From contig OX377201.1 of NCBI GenBank assembly GCA_947396885.1, positions 65,818,983 through 65,882,982 of the forward strand: DNA of 64,000 nt, read 5' to 3'. This document shows positions 22,560 to 33,411 of this stretch, piece after piece. The notes under the pieces are model-generated. The model saw only the letters and a program-made list of their open reading frames with translations, ran no database searches and was not told the origin of the DNA. Within the stretch, counting starts at the first letter, position 1, and each line of letters starts with the position of its first letter. The translations under genes and the position numbers were made by a program. The DNA is from Heligmosomoides polygyrus polygyrus (taxonomy: Eukaryota > Nematoda > Chromadorea > Rhabditida > Heligmosomidae).

Positions 22560-23410
22560 AGCAGAAGTTAAACAACAAATACAGCTGTAAGGAACACACA
22601 TATCCCCACTTTGGTGTTTCATGTAAGTGGCATTTACACTATCAATCAAATATAGGCTGTGGTAAACTTTTGGGTCCATTGCGCGATCTAATGTTTGAAC
22701 GCGCTATATGCCTGCTTCTTAGCTGTGGTTTAAGGAAAATTTTAATTTATAATTTTTTCTCACAAATGAAGGTTTTATAGAATTATTACACTTATTGTGC
22801 AGCTAAACTAAGAAGCCTTAAAGAATGTTACGTATCAAATTTTTCTTGAAGAAAATAATATGTTAGACATTTTATTGAGTCTCTAGTTAAACCTGCCTGA
22901 AGGTCATTTCTACTTGAGAACATTCGCATTGATTTCAATGTCGTAGGCTAGTTTAGAAGAGTTTATGAGAGTCCAGTTTGATTTGAAAGCCTCCAATTGG
23001 GAACAGGGTCAAGCTTGAGGTTCGGGAATCGAAGGAGGGGGGGGGGGATCGTACTGTGACTCAGTTTCGAGGGGGGGGGGGAATTGACGTAGTGGTCGTT
23101 TTCGGGTAGGAGTATGAATGAAAAGTTAGTACATGTAATTGCTGTAATGTGCTTAACATTTTTAAACACTAATTCAGTATTCAAACTCTTTCAGTATTTA
23201 TAGTATATTTATCTGTTATCGAATTCTTCATAACCTGAACGGTTTTCAGTAACAACTCGTCTGCTCCGGCCATTATCTCCATCGATTTCTTTTCAATTTT
23301 TATGTGATTTTTGTACCCATTAATAGGTTCATCTTTCCAGGTGCGACTTCTCACGACACTGCTTACGACGCGCACGTGGATATTCGCTCGCAGCTTCATT
23401 CACAGATGAT
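22560..23410 (-). repeat. Left arm of an outer inverted repeat
   Basis: In reverse complement this matches 26565-27090 block by block: GTAAATGCCACTTACATGA(A)...CCAAAGTGGG, an AAGCTTGACCCTG block, C/G runs of 10-13, and CACCTGGAAAGATGAACCTATTAA. A 72-codon minus-strand frame at 23399-23181 lies within the repeat and is broken in the other copy, so it is not called as a gene. The stretch 22700-22990 also matches the palindromic repeat seen at 33440-34325. Confidence 0.65.
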
Positions 23411-23688
23411 CTGATTGATTGATTTATTGTATAATTAAATGACTTTTTTGATCAAAGGAAAAGGGATGAACTGATGTTCTGAGTTTTGTTCTACAATCAA
23501 GAATAAAAAGCTTTTGCCGACTGTGTTCGAACTAATCACTTATGTTTAGATTTTTCGTCGGTCTCATGACCACGCCACAGATATAGGAAAGTGAAAGACA
23601 AATTCAATGCAATTTTTTTATTATTCTAAAGAAACATTTCGACAATTGGTCTGTCATGGAGTCGGATCGATTCTTCGTATCCCTTGTT

Positions 23689-24093
23689 TTACTTCTTCGA
23701 TCTGTTTTTCAGGAAACGTTCGATTCTTTTTGCCTCTCGTTTTAATTCTTCGACAGCCTGAAAATTAAAAACAACTTGACAGGAAATTGTTGAACTCCTA
23801 TTCTTGCTTCAATTCCATTACTTACCCTTTTCACATCCTCGAACTGGAATCGAGGCGGTCAAGCACTGCCATGGCGATGCTTTTGGTGTACATGTAATCT
23901 TCGTCCATGTCTTTCCAAACCTTCTCCATGCCAGTTATGTCATTTTTTACATCTGCGATTTGGAGGCGAAGTGTTCGGCATGTGACCTAAAAAACAAGCG
24001 ATTCCCCTCAGTGGAGCAGACTTTCAGATTAAGCGTAGAAAAAATTCCTACCGATTCTATCTCAGGATTGTTCGCATTGCAAGGATTAGGCAT
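23689..24093 (-). CDS. Small three-exon gene for a helical protein, one-base frameshift in exon 2
   Basis: Exon 1 (24093-24052) starts at ATG one base after the acceptor CTCTTCAG and encodes MPNPCNANNPEIES. Intron 1 (65 bases) runs GTAGGA to TTTTTTAG. Exon 2 (23986-23826) encodes a charged helix-rich segment starting VTCRTLRLQIADVKND. Intron 2 (68 bases) runs GTAAGT to TTTTCAG. Exon 3 (23757-23689) encodes AVEELKREAKRIERFLK and ends NRSKK, TAA. AATAAA lies about 70 bases further on. The total is 272 coding bases; one base is missing close to the end of exon 2 (about 23850-23840), where the frame would otherwise continue into FEDVKR. About 90 residues, probably coiled coil. Family not recognised. 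The missing base may be an assembly error or a disabling mutation. Confidence 0.6.
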
Positions 24094-24159
24094 TCTGAAG
24101 AGCTTTTCTTTTTAATTGAGTAAAATCTTTACACAGCAATACGTGGAGTTTAAAACTTA

Positions 24160-24165
24160 TTTATT
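24160..24165 (-). terminator. Polyadenylation signal between two minus-strand genes
   Basis: AATAAA about 52 bases past the stop codon at 24217 and about 67 bases before the next ATG (24093). This spacing is typical for nematode operons, where the downstream transcript is capped by SL2 trans-splicing. Confidence 0.5.
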
Positions 24166-24216
24166 TAATAAAAGCAGTCCAACAAAAGTTTTCTCCTATT
24201 ATTCTAATAGAAGATG

Positions 24217-24319
24217 TCAGTCATAGGAGGTGTTGATGCTCCCCATCTCTTCTTTCCAAGTATAATACTCCAAGGTGAGTTTCTTGGACTTCAACTCAAA
24301 GATCACATCAAATATTGTA
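24217..24319 (-). CDS. 3' coding end of an unidentified gene, upstream partner in a possible operon
   Basis: The last ~34 codons read IFDVIFELKSKKLTLEYY, then TWKEEMGSINTSYD and TGA at 24219-24217. The upstream limit coincides exactly with the edge of the palindromic element at 24321, so either the element lies in the preceding intron or it has cut the gene. The downstream small gene starts 123 bases later on the same strand with a polyadenylation signal and a splice acceptor in between. Family not recognised. Confidence 0.5.
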
Positions 24320-24320
24320 C

Positions 24321-26281
24321 TTTATAAAGCTTCGAGTGTTAGTTCCTAAGGCTGACATGAGTGATCTCCCTACAAGAATTGTTGAGCCACACTCTGAATC
24401 GCTGACGGAGACGCAACTGAAGGATGGACTTCTCTCGGAAAATTTTTCTACCAACTGAAGGAAGGAACATCTGAGGGTGAAATTGTACCATACAAAAATT
24501 TAGGTCGTGATTACTGTCTAGTAGAAAACCCAAGCTTCTTCGCAGTGATCTTCGATATGATTAGTGGAGTGATCTTCGATATGATTAGTGACATTCAAAA
24601 TTCTCGTTTTTCATGAAAATAAAATCATTTTCTACCTGAAAACAGACCGCCTGTATAGTTAAAACTCTCCCACAAAAAATTTCAAATCTCGCTCAGTTCA
24701 CAGCAAAAAAAAACTATAATTTTCTGTATCGAACAGGTTGGATTCACCTATGGTCGATCTGGCTCCGACGTCATAGGAGCGGCAAAATTTGACGTTCATA
24801 AAAATTATCATAACTCGGTAAGTTTTTCAAATTTTGAAAAAGCCAAGAGCTTTTTGAAAACGCGAGGAAATGCTCTTTCTTAACATATATGAAGCGGTTT
24901 TGAAAAAGGGCATCTTCATGCGCGGCGGGAGGGTTCGATTTTTGAGCGAAAAAAATTGAAGTGATTTTGTATAAACAATTATATCCCGGTAAGTTTTCCG
25001 AATTTTAAAAGATTCAATAGCGTTTTGAAAACTAGAGGAAATGCGCTTTCGAACCATGTAGGAATTAGTTTTCAACAGGGAGGTCTTCATAGAATGAGGT
25101 GGGGGTTCGAATTCTGGTCCATTGTTGCAGAAATACGTGCCAAAAATCGAACCCCCCGCCCCGTATGAAGAACCCTTTTTTGAAATCTAGTTCTTATATG
25201 GTTAGAAAGCATCGTTTCTTTGTTTTTCAAAAAGCGATTGGGATTTTTGAATTTCGAAAAACGAACCGAGTTATGATCAAATTTGTGAAATCACTCCGGC
25301 ATCGACGGTGCAGAGTCTGCGAGCAGTTCTTCACAAATTTGATCATAACTCGGTTCGTTTTTCGAAATTCAAAAATTTCAATTGCTTCTTGAAAAATAGA
25401 GGAAGGATGCTTTCTAACCATACAAGAACCAGACTTCAAAAAAGGGGTCTTCATACGGGGCGGGGGGGGGGTCCGATTATTATCACGTATTTCTGCAACA
25501 ATGGACCAGAATTCGAACCCACACTGCCCTCTATGAAGATCTCCCTGTTCAAAACTAATTTCTATATGGCTCGAAAGCGCATTTCCTCTAGTTTCTAAAA
25601 CGCTATTAAATCTTTTAAAATTCGAAAAACTCCCCGGGATATAATTGTTTATACAAAATCACTTCATTTTTTTTCGCTCAAGAATCGAACCCCCCGCCGC
25701 GCATGAAGATCCCCTTTTTCAAAGCCGATTCATATATATTAAGAAAGCGCATTTCCTTTAGTTTTCAAAAAGCTCTTGGCTTTTTCAAAATTTGAAAAAC
25801 TTATCGAGTTATGATAATTTTTGTGAACGTCAAATTTTGCCGCTCCGATGACGTCGGAGCCAGATCGACCATAGGTGAATCCAACCTGTTCGATTCAGAA
25901 AATTATAGTTTTTTTGCTGTGAACTAAGCGAGATTTGAAATTTTTTGTGGGAAAGTTTTAACTATACAGGTGGTCTGTTTTCAGGTAGAAAATGATTTTA
26001 TTTTCATGAAAAACGAGAATTTTGAATGTCATCTCCACTAATCATATCGAAGATCACTGCGAAGAAGCTTGGGTTTTCTACTGGACAGTAATCACGACCT
26101 AAATTTTTGTATGGTACAATTTCACCCTCGGATGTTCCTTCCTTCAGTTGGTAGAAAAATTTTCCGAGAGAAGTCCATCCTTCAGTTGCGTCTCCGTCAG
26201 CGATTCAGAGTGTGGCTCAACAATTCTTGTAGGGAGATCACTCATGTCAGCCTTAGGAACTAACACTAGAAGCTTTATAAA
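24321..26281. mobile_element. Near-perfect 1.96 kb palindromic (foldback) element
   Basis: The two halves are reverse complements from TTTATAAAGC at 24321-24330 to GCTTTATAAA at 26272-26281, meeting near 25310 with a few unmatched bases. Both outer ends carry the same 64-codon frame (24533-24339 minus, 26069-26263 plus; one residue differs). Each arm also contains about three diverged tandem units of roughly 170-240 bases that share GCGCATGAAGA...CCCTTTTTCAAA, TTTTCAAAAAGC and a GAGTTATGAT motif; translated, successive units give related peptides (MKMPFFKTASYMLRK, MKTSLLKTNSYMVRK, MKTPFLKSGSCMVRK). No TSD or transposase was found. Confidence 0.8.
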
Positions 26282-26299
26282 TCGAAAAAGTCATATAAT

Positions 26300-26545
26300 T
26301 ACGAGGTTGGGTTGGGTTTCTGACCCCACATGGCTCACCACACACGACGCCGGCGAAGCCGGCTAGCCTGGCGTGGCCCGCCCGGCCAGAGTCGGGTGCG
26401 GGCGAAGCCCGCAACCGACGCTGGGTTGTGGGGACCCTAGCGGGCTCGAGGTTGGGTTGGGTTTCTGACCCCACATGGCTCACCACACTCGACGCCGGCG
26501 AAGCCGGCTAGCCTGGCGTGGCCCGCAACCGACGCTGGTATTCAA
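26300..26545. repeat. GC-rich direct repeats next to the palindrome
   Basis: Two direct copies of a GAGGTTGGGTTGGGTTTCTG...CTCACCACAC block with GACGCCGGCGAAGCCGGC, at about 26303-26390 and 26447-26525, separated by an ACCGACGCTGGGTTGTGG module. Related to the block at 21310-21530 in the opposite orientation. Confidence 0.7.
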
Positions 26546-26564
26546 AAATCAAAAAACCAAAAAT

Positions 26565-27090
26565 CAGTGAGATCATCTGTGGAGGAAGTTGCGAGAGAAT
26601 TTCCACGTGCTAGTTGTAAGCGTCGAAATCACATCTGGAAAGATGAACCTATTAAAGGGTGCAAAAATCACATTAAAAATTGAAAAAAATCAATGGAGAT
26701 AAGAAATAAAACGAAGAAAAACGAACCTGAAGAATAGGGGGAGGGGTCGTACCAAATCCGTTCCCGAAGGGGGGGGGGTCGTAAACTTTCGGCAAAAATC
26801 GAACCCCATGCTTGACCCTGATTGGGAATGAAAATGGAACACACGTCGTTTCAATGAAGACAGCCCACAGCTAAGGAGCAAGCATATATCGCAATAAAAG
26901 ATGGGATAGCGCCATGTACTCCAAAAGTTCACCGCAACTTTTATTTAATTGATGGTGTAAATGCCACTTATATGATCCACCAAAGTGGGAATACGTGAAA
27001 GTTCATCGCAGCTTTTATTTGGTTAAAAGCTTTTATTTGTTTGAGAGTGTAAATGCCACTTACATGAACTACCAAAGTGGGAGCCAAGCG
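26565..27090 (+). repeat. Right arm of the outer inverted repeat
   Basis: Reverse-complement partner of 22560-23410. It has an extra tandem copy of the TTTTATTTG...GTAAATGCCACTTACATGAACTACC module at about 27000-27085. Less similar to its partner than the inner palindrome arms are to each other, so older. Confidence 0.65.
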
Positions 27091-29554
27091 ATAAGTAAGA
27101 AGCATGAGTGAGCCGGAGAAACTGATTCGCTCAACACAACGAACTTCAAATAGGAGAATCCCGAATACAGCGTAGGTAGTAGCAACAGAATGAGCTGTGA
27201 CCTCAGATTCAAGTTGCAGGTTTTTGTGTGATTTTGCAGGAGCAAAGAAGATGTTTGCATGTGCTCAACCTTTCGCCTAGATTCAGATCGCTCCTATTTT
27301 ATCGAAGTCGAAAGGAAATTGAATTACAATTGTCAAAAATAAGAGTCCCATTGATGGTTTAGCTGATTACTGGCTTTAAACACCTGTCGATTTCTTGACT
27401 TCCTAGGAATAGAGTGTCAGATGTGGTTGAGTGCAGTACTTGAGCACAGTGAATAATTTTCGGACTTCTTGAAGGTGCGTGGAAAATGGCCCAAAGGCAA
27501 CGTACGCCGTCTGTTTTCGCTTCAGCTGTCTGAACATTCTACTACGAGTAAAGCTCTAGTGTTGGAGCTCTGTTCATGAACGAATGAAAGAATCCTGTGC
27601 ATCTCGGAAAACAAAGCAATGCGACCTGCTGCTGCAGAATTCGTCACTTTCGGTCCTGAACAAGTGTTGCCTAGTAGCGAGGGCGTCTTCCTGGGTCACT
27701 GTGACGACTGCATGGCAGAGATGAACTGTGCCGACGAGCTCCCGTCTAAAACGCAGTTCTTGTTAAGCTGTCTCGCTGCTTTTTCTTTAAGTAGATGTCG
27801 CCCGCTTCGGATGCTTTGATTCCTGACAGGTGTCCTCCCTCCTTCCTTTCTCTGACGTGCTATTGCGTTCGATCGATAGCGACACCAGAGTCCGTGGTTT
27901 TCATGGGAATTCCTCGCGGAAATCTAGACGAGAAGGCGGTCGATGTAGTCGTGAATGCAAATGATTCACCGTGACAGTTTGGGGGCTAGGAGCCCGAGCG
28001 CTTCCCTTACCCTAAAGCGCTAGCGCTCCTGTTTGATTTTGAAACCAGTGTCTGGTGACGGTCTGTGTCTGACCACGCAAGACCCTCAGCCCCCAAGAAA
28101 CTCTGAACAGAGAGCTAGATCACGTGAAATCGCTTGAAATGCTGATTTGAAATGCTTACAAATATGCTGGCCAAAGTTGCTGAGTGCATCTCCTGAGCGT
28201 TCCATGAAAAGCAGTCAGGGGAAGTTGGCAATTTTGGTCTCGCACGTTCCTTCCACTTCCTTGTGAGTGTTTATTTCGAGCTCATATTTCAACGTTCTCT
28301 TTGCGTTGTCGGAGCAAATCCGTGTGGTACCCTCAACACAAAATAAACTAAGCTGTGTATCAACCTTAGAGTCCTAGTGACGCGATAAGGAGCCCCATTA
28401 ACCAAATCCTCATCCAGAAATGCAGCTGTTAACGGCAAGTTTGGCGGCTCTCGCTCAATTTATAGGTTCTGCCGGCCAGCCAGAAATATGTATTGTGCCG
28501 AACCATGCCCTCGCTCCGTATTTTATTCGTTGTCATTGGAAAAGGTGCTAACTCTACAAGTCCTTCCCAATTTTCCCGAGAGCTCAGTGGCTCGCTTGTT
28601 TTTCTTCACCCTACTTTTGACGCTACCCCTGCTGGTGTCCCAGTTTTCTAGTTTTCTTTTCTTTCTCTTTTGGCAGTTGGAGTTGTTTTTTGGCAAGAGG
28701 TACCATCAGCAGAACGCTGCAGGTTTACAATGAAAAACTGCAGTTACCAATACGTACGGCTTGATCGACACTCAGAGTGCACGCTTCGCAGTCGGAGGAA
28801 GCAGGCGACTAGTCGCGCCCATAGAGAATCGAGGTCTTCGGTGCCCACGGCAACCAGAACTGTCACCTCATCGAAATCGTTGAATGGCCAGCAGGCTTGT
28901 TATGAAAGGCTTGATCAACAGCCGGACACCTCAGGACACTGAATTTTGCAAACAACCATTCAAAATGCCTCTTCAACATCCCGTCGAAAACAAAATACAT
29001 GGCGCGTTCCAGAAAGAAAACGATTAGCCCCTATCTTGCTCTCCTGTGCCAGTCTTACGTCAAAACTCGACACTTCTCTAAGTACATCTCGATCGACACC
29101 GTACATCTCGATCGAAATGGATGTTCACCAAATTGAACTATTCAGAAAGGTTCTAAAAAGGTCAGAGTAACTTTTCGATTTAAACCGCTATGACTTTCCT
29201 CGAAAATCATCAGATCGTCCGCTCCAAAATGTGAAATGTTTCAATCTTCATAAGGTTTTTGGTTTTTAGGATCAAACATGTTTATAATCAAACTTATTTT
29301 GTAGATTCTTCTAGAGTACAGAAAAGCAACTTTGTGATGCTACGAGAAGGAATCGAGTCGTTCATCCATGCAGCACCTCGCTCTGTTTATCGACACTCTA
29401 CTACTTTCTTTCGCCACCTCAGCAGGTCAAGGTAGAACTGCTTCCACGATTAGGTCGGTGCCTTGGTGCGCCTTAGGAGGTGAGAGAACGTGAAAGCACT
29501 CGCAGGGCAACCGCACGATCGTTGACACACAAAGGGCTTCTGAGGAGGCATACG
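27091..29554. other. No gene recognised
   Basis: Three plus-strand frames at 28488-29170 are short and without domain signals. No RNA, terminal repeat or splice-consistent exon pair was found. Confidence 0.35.
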
Positions 29555-29568
29555 GTAGGCACTATAAA

Positions 29569-29890
29569 GGCTCGAATAATCGAATTCGAATAATTACTCG
29601 AATAATTTATTCGAATTCGATTTTCGATTATTTGATTATTCGAGTTCCGTAAATTCGAATAATTACTCGAATTTGATTATTCGAGTTTAGCAAATTCGAA
29701 TAATTATTCGAATTCGATTATTCGAGTTTTGCAAATTCAAATAATTATTCGAATTCGATTATTCGAGGTTTGCAATTTCGAATAATTATTCGAATTCGAT
29801 TATTCGAGGCTTGAAAATTCGAATAATTATTCGAATTCGATTAATCGAGGTGCGAAAATTCGAATAATATTCGAATTTCGAATACGTGGT
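29569..29890. repeat. ATTCG minisatellite, left subterminal
   Basis: About seven imperfect units of roughly 40 bases, each built from TCGAATAATTATTCGAATTCGATTATTCGAG with a variable GTTTGCAAA spacer. The units are self-complementary in part (GAATAATTATTC). Confidence 0.85.
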
Positions 29891-31030
29891 TGTTTCGAAT
29901 GTGGCATAATGATGATTTTTGTGAGCGGCGTTCATTTCGGTGACGATTGTTTTCGAGAGCACACTGTCGAGGAGCTCACCGTAACGAAAACGCATTCAAT
30001 ATCCTACTATACTTAGAAAGGTAGTGTCTGTGTGCGTGCGTGTTTCCATCAGTCCATCACAACTGGCGTGGGGAAGTGCCGTATTGACGATACTGACCGC
30101 AGTTGATAGCGATCGACTGCGGTCCGAAGCTTCAGCCGTTGGGGTCTCGTCGGCCTCGCTGAACACAAATTTGAAGTTCGTTTTTGAAATTATCGGTTGA
30201 AGTTGATCGAGCTATTGATTTTCTATGGAGAATTCGTTGAAGCGAATCGATGTCATACACTTGAATACTCTACGGAATTTGCGCAGTAAACACAAATTTC
30301 GACGGAAAATTAAAAATGAATTCAGATTCGTGTTCAGTGACCTCGATTACCTCAGGCCTGAAGTTTCGATCTTGTTGAGTGATATTTACGAAAAATCGAT
30401 AATTTGATTAATATCTCTTGATGGCAACGGTTACTGCAAAAACTAACTTGAGATTCGTATTCAGCGACCTCGACTACTTCGGGACTGAAGCTCACAGTTT
30501 GCATGTATGACACGACTATATACCATTTTCAGTTGAAATTCAAGGTTTTTCAAATCAAATTCAACGTTGTTACACGGGGAAGGTTCCAGAAGAACGTTGA
30601 AATTTATTTCAAAAACGTTGAATTTCGACTGAAATGCCGTATAACTCTACAATTTGATTGGCTGACGATTCCTGTGAGATAATGAAATGAACAAATGGAG
30701 TGAACGGTTTTTTTTCGCAAAGGTTTGCACTTGTGCGTAGATGTTTTGCACACGTATTTCTGTAGGAAATTTTTGTGTAGGATTTTGTTTGCAGGAAAAA
30801 AGTTCTCATGTCTTGCCTTTTAACGAGTATTGTCAACGGTTCTGAGAACATATTGAATATCTTCATTATTTGCTTTTTTTTAAGAATTCAAATCTTTTAT
30901 TTTGTCCCTAGCGAATGTTGTCGTTGAACTTACTTTACTACATTTACTTGAGCCTACACAATGCGCTTTTGGAGTGAGTAAACGGTATCAAATAAATTGG
31001 CTAACACAAAAATCGCATCGTCCTTATTAA
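29891..31030. other. Interior of the hAT-type element, no gene seen
   Basis: AT-rich interior with the motif TTCAGxGACCTCGAxTAC repeated at about 30333 and 30457, so parts are internally duplicated. No transposase motif or exon was recognised. Confidence 0.4.
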
Positions 31031-31230
31031 TACACCCCGGTGCAAAATTATAGATACCCCCGATTTGTCCATTAGTACCCGAAGGATCCGCTGCCTAGGC
31101 TCAGCGGTTACCGTCGTATTCCCCACTATCGAAAGCCTCTATAGAAGAATTTTAAGCAGGTTGTCTCATCAGTGCAGGATATCACGAACTTTTATTGAAA
31201 ATTTAACGAATGGAGACCGGTGCAAAATAT

Positions 31231-31284
31231 AAGTTCCCTTCGTAAAAAAACCTGATTAATCAGGTTTTTGTACGAAGGGAACTT
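31231..31284. repeat. 54-base near-perfect palindrome in the left Tc1 repeat
   Basis: AAGTTCCCTTCGTA and its complement surround CCTGATTAATCAGG with one mismatched position. It does not have an equivalent palindrome in the right arm, which has ordinary sequence there. Confidence 0.8.
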
Positions 31285-31309
31285 AATCAGGAAAGTCCCT
31301 ACAGACAAA

Positions 31310-32280
31310 GTAAAATTAGTACTTCGTCACATCACCTTTGTTGCAACCATATCGAAAATTCTGTTTTTCGTACTACTGATTAGGTTATCAATAACAGTTC
31401 GCTCAAAATTGGCCCATGCATGAAGTATGGCGTTCTTCAGATCAGAAACCTAAGTGTAAGTGGTTCCATTTTTGCACACTTTGTATACAAGAATGCCCCA
31501 CAAGTTCTCTATCAGCGGTGAGATCTGGAGGAAAACTAGACCACTGCAAAGGTTGAATTGTATTGGAGTTGAGCCAACCTCTTATAAACCTTGTGGAAAA
31601 GGTACAGAATAACTAACTACAAGGTTCTTATTTGCATTGGCGGGTTCCTTTACTCTATGGAACTTAAAGCATCGATAAGGAACAAATACCTGGGTCTTCA
31701 CACATTGGCTTCTCGCAGGAAATTCTTTGATATTTGTCGGGTTTATAAGTTAATCCACTCTTCGCGCTTTGTAGGCTCCAAATTCTTTGATCTGCGTGCG
31801 CCTCAAGCAAAAGGGGGAGCCTGAGAAGCTTCCTATCAGTCGACCTAGGAATAAGCCGAAGGTGGCCCTTTCTCCTCATAGGACATTGGTTTGACTCGCT
31901 CTAGGTGTGCCTTCATGTTGTCGTGTTGTTGTAATACTTTTTTCTGCCGCTTGCGCTTATCGCGAACGTATTGAATAAATAAATAAATAAAATAGAATAA
32001 ACCTGCAGTTGACTGCAATACGTGTGTGGATGCATTATCTTGTTTGAAAATGAGGTTGTGCCTACGAAGTCTCCTAAATATGGCAAAAGGTGATCTCGGA
32101 GCAATTTTTGGTAGCCTTCACTGTTCATCCTACACGAGACGAACTTCCGAAACGAACGAGACAAGTCCGCATCCAGAAAACGCAGCCCAACCATGAGACT
32201 TTCACCGTCAAAGTTGCGCCTAGAGGATACGCGAGCTCTTTTCTCGGATCTCTCCAGTAGCGTAAAAGAAGTGGAATCTT
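31310..32280 (-). pseudogene. Tc1 transposase 3' half, minus-strand copy
   Basis: Read on the minus strand, 32194-32060 gives RRMNSEGYQKLL-like sequence (here CRMNSEGYQKLL) and LLPYL, then after a frameshift the counterpart of the QDNAxIH catalytic block. After interruption by a LINE fragment (31581-31999) it continues from 31580 down to about 31315 with the C-terminal block equivalent to NLIS..NRIFDM.ATKG. Frameshifts make it inactive. Confidence 0.75.
31581..31999 (+). mobile_element. 5'-truncated LINE inserted in the Tc1 copy
   Basis: The plus-strand frame ends with RNKYLGLHTLASRRKFFDIC and RVYKLIHSSRF, the typical C-terminal block of CR1-like LINE polymerases, and the sequence closes with an AATAAATAAATAAATA tail. 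AACCT is present on both sides (31576-31580 and 32000-32004), and removing the insert restores the Tc1 reading GCCAACCTGCAG. Confidence 0.75.
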
Positions 32281-32289
32281 GATGGGCCC

Positions 32290-32815
32290 GACGGGTACAG
32301 ACACTATTCGAGAGATTTGAGGAGAGAGAGAAGCGAGTACTCTACAGGTGCTACTTTGTCGGTGGAAGTCTCATGGTTTCGGCTGCGTTTTCTGGATACG
32401 AACTTGTTGCCTTGGAGTTCGTCTCGCGTAGGATGAACAGTGAAGACTACCAGAAATTGCTCGGAGATTACATTCTGCCATATTTTAAAAGATTTCGTAG
32501 GCACAACCTTATTTTCCAACAAGATAATGCATCCATACACGTATCGCAGTAAACTACAGGTTGGCTCAACTCCAACAGAACTCAACATTTGAAGTGGCCT
32601 AGCCGTTCTTCAGATATCAACCCGAAAGCTAGAAAGCTTGTTGGACATTATTGTACACAGTGTGCAAAAATGGAACCGCTGAGACATCGGTTTCTGATCT
32701 GAAGAACGCCATACTTCATGCATGGGCCAATTTTGAGCGAACTGTTATTGATAACCTAATCAGTAGCATGCAAAATAGAATTTTCGATATGGCTGCAACA
32801 AAGGTTATGTGACGA
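32290..32815 (+). pseudogene. Tc1 transposase 3' half, plus-strand copy
   Basis: From 32371 codons read MVSAAFSGYELVALEF, SRRMNSEDYQKLL, then LIFQQDNASIHVSQ, which includes the second catalytic Asp (QDNASIH). A frameshift leads to WLNSNRTQHLKWPSRSSDIN, the region of the third catalytic residue, then another shift leads to LKNAILHAWANFE. The 5' half with the DNA-binding domain and first Asp is missing. Confidence 0.8.
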
Positions 32816-33106
32816 AGTACTAATCTTACCTTGTTTGTAGGTACTTTTGTGATTAATCAGATTATCTATGAAGCGAACTTATATTTTGCACCGGTCCCCA
32901 TTTCTTAAATTTTCAGTTTTCCTTTATTTTCCTGGTATCCTGCACTGATAAGATAAACTGCTTAGAATTCCCCTATAGAAGTTTCCCATAGTGGGGAATA
33001 CGATGGTAACATTACTGGACCTCGGCAGCGGGTTCTTCGGGTACCAATGGACAAACCAGGGGTGAACCTATTTTGCACCGGGTGTATTAAGTTATAATAA
33101 AGTTTA

Positions 33107-33411
33107 TTCGATTATTCGATTTTTCGAATATTCGATTATTCGGAAATTCGAATAACCAAAAAATGGGGTTATTCGATTATTCGGAAATTCGAATAACCAA
33201 AAAATGGGGTTATTCGATTATTCGGAAATTCGAATAACCAAAAAATGGGGTTATTCGATTATTCGGAAATTCGAATAAACGAAAAATGAGGTTATTCGAT
33301 TATTCGGAAATTCGAATAACTAAAAAAATGGTGTTATTCGATTATTCGCTCATTCGAATTTTCGAAAAATGGGGTTATTCGATTATTCGGAAATTCGAAA
33401 AATTTTCAAAA
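33107..33411. repeat. ATTCGG minisatellite, right subterminal
   Basis: About seven units of 41 bases with core TTATTCGATTATTCGGAAAT and spacer AACCAAAAAATGGGG. Related in composition but not in unit to the left array. Confidence 0.85.

Larger units (their letters stand above)
31033..33084. mobile_element. Tc1-type element, inverted duplication of its 3' half
   Basis: TA duplications flank ends CACCCCGGTGCAAAAT (left) and the complement of CACCCGGTGCAAAATAGG (right). Each terminal repeat of about 215 bases has a second inner copy of ACCGGTGCAAAATATAAGTTC (31218 and, reversed, about 32876-32895), the IR/DR layout known from some Tc1 elements. Beyond the terminal repeats the two sides stay complementary: the left carries transposase sequence on the minus strand, the right the same region on the plus strand, meeting near 32280. 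A normal Tc1 has only one gene, so this is a palindromic derivative. Confidence 0.85.

Noticed and set aside
23181..23399. 72-codon minus-strand frame
   Set aside because: It lies in an inverted repeat whose other copy (26576-26700) is broken by stops, so it is repeat sequence.
24339..24533. 64-codon frame conserved in both palindrome arms
   Set aside because: Conservation follows from the palindrome itself. No splice or start context supports a gene.
29569..29890. Regular repeats of about 40 bases, CRISPR-like at first sight
   Set aside because: Units adjoin without unique spacers, are AT-rich and self-complementary, and lie at a transposon end. It is a minisatellite in a eukaryotic genome.
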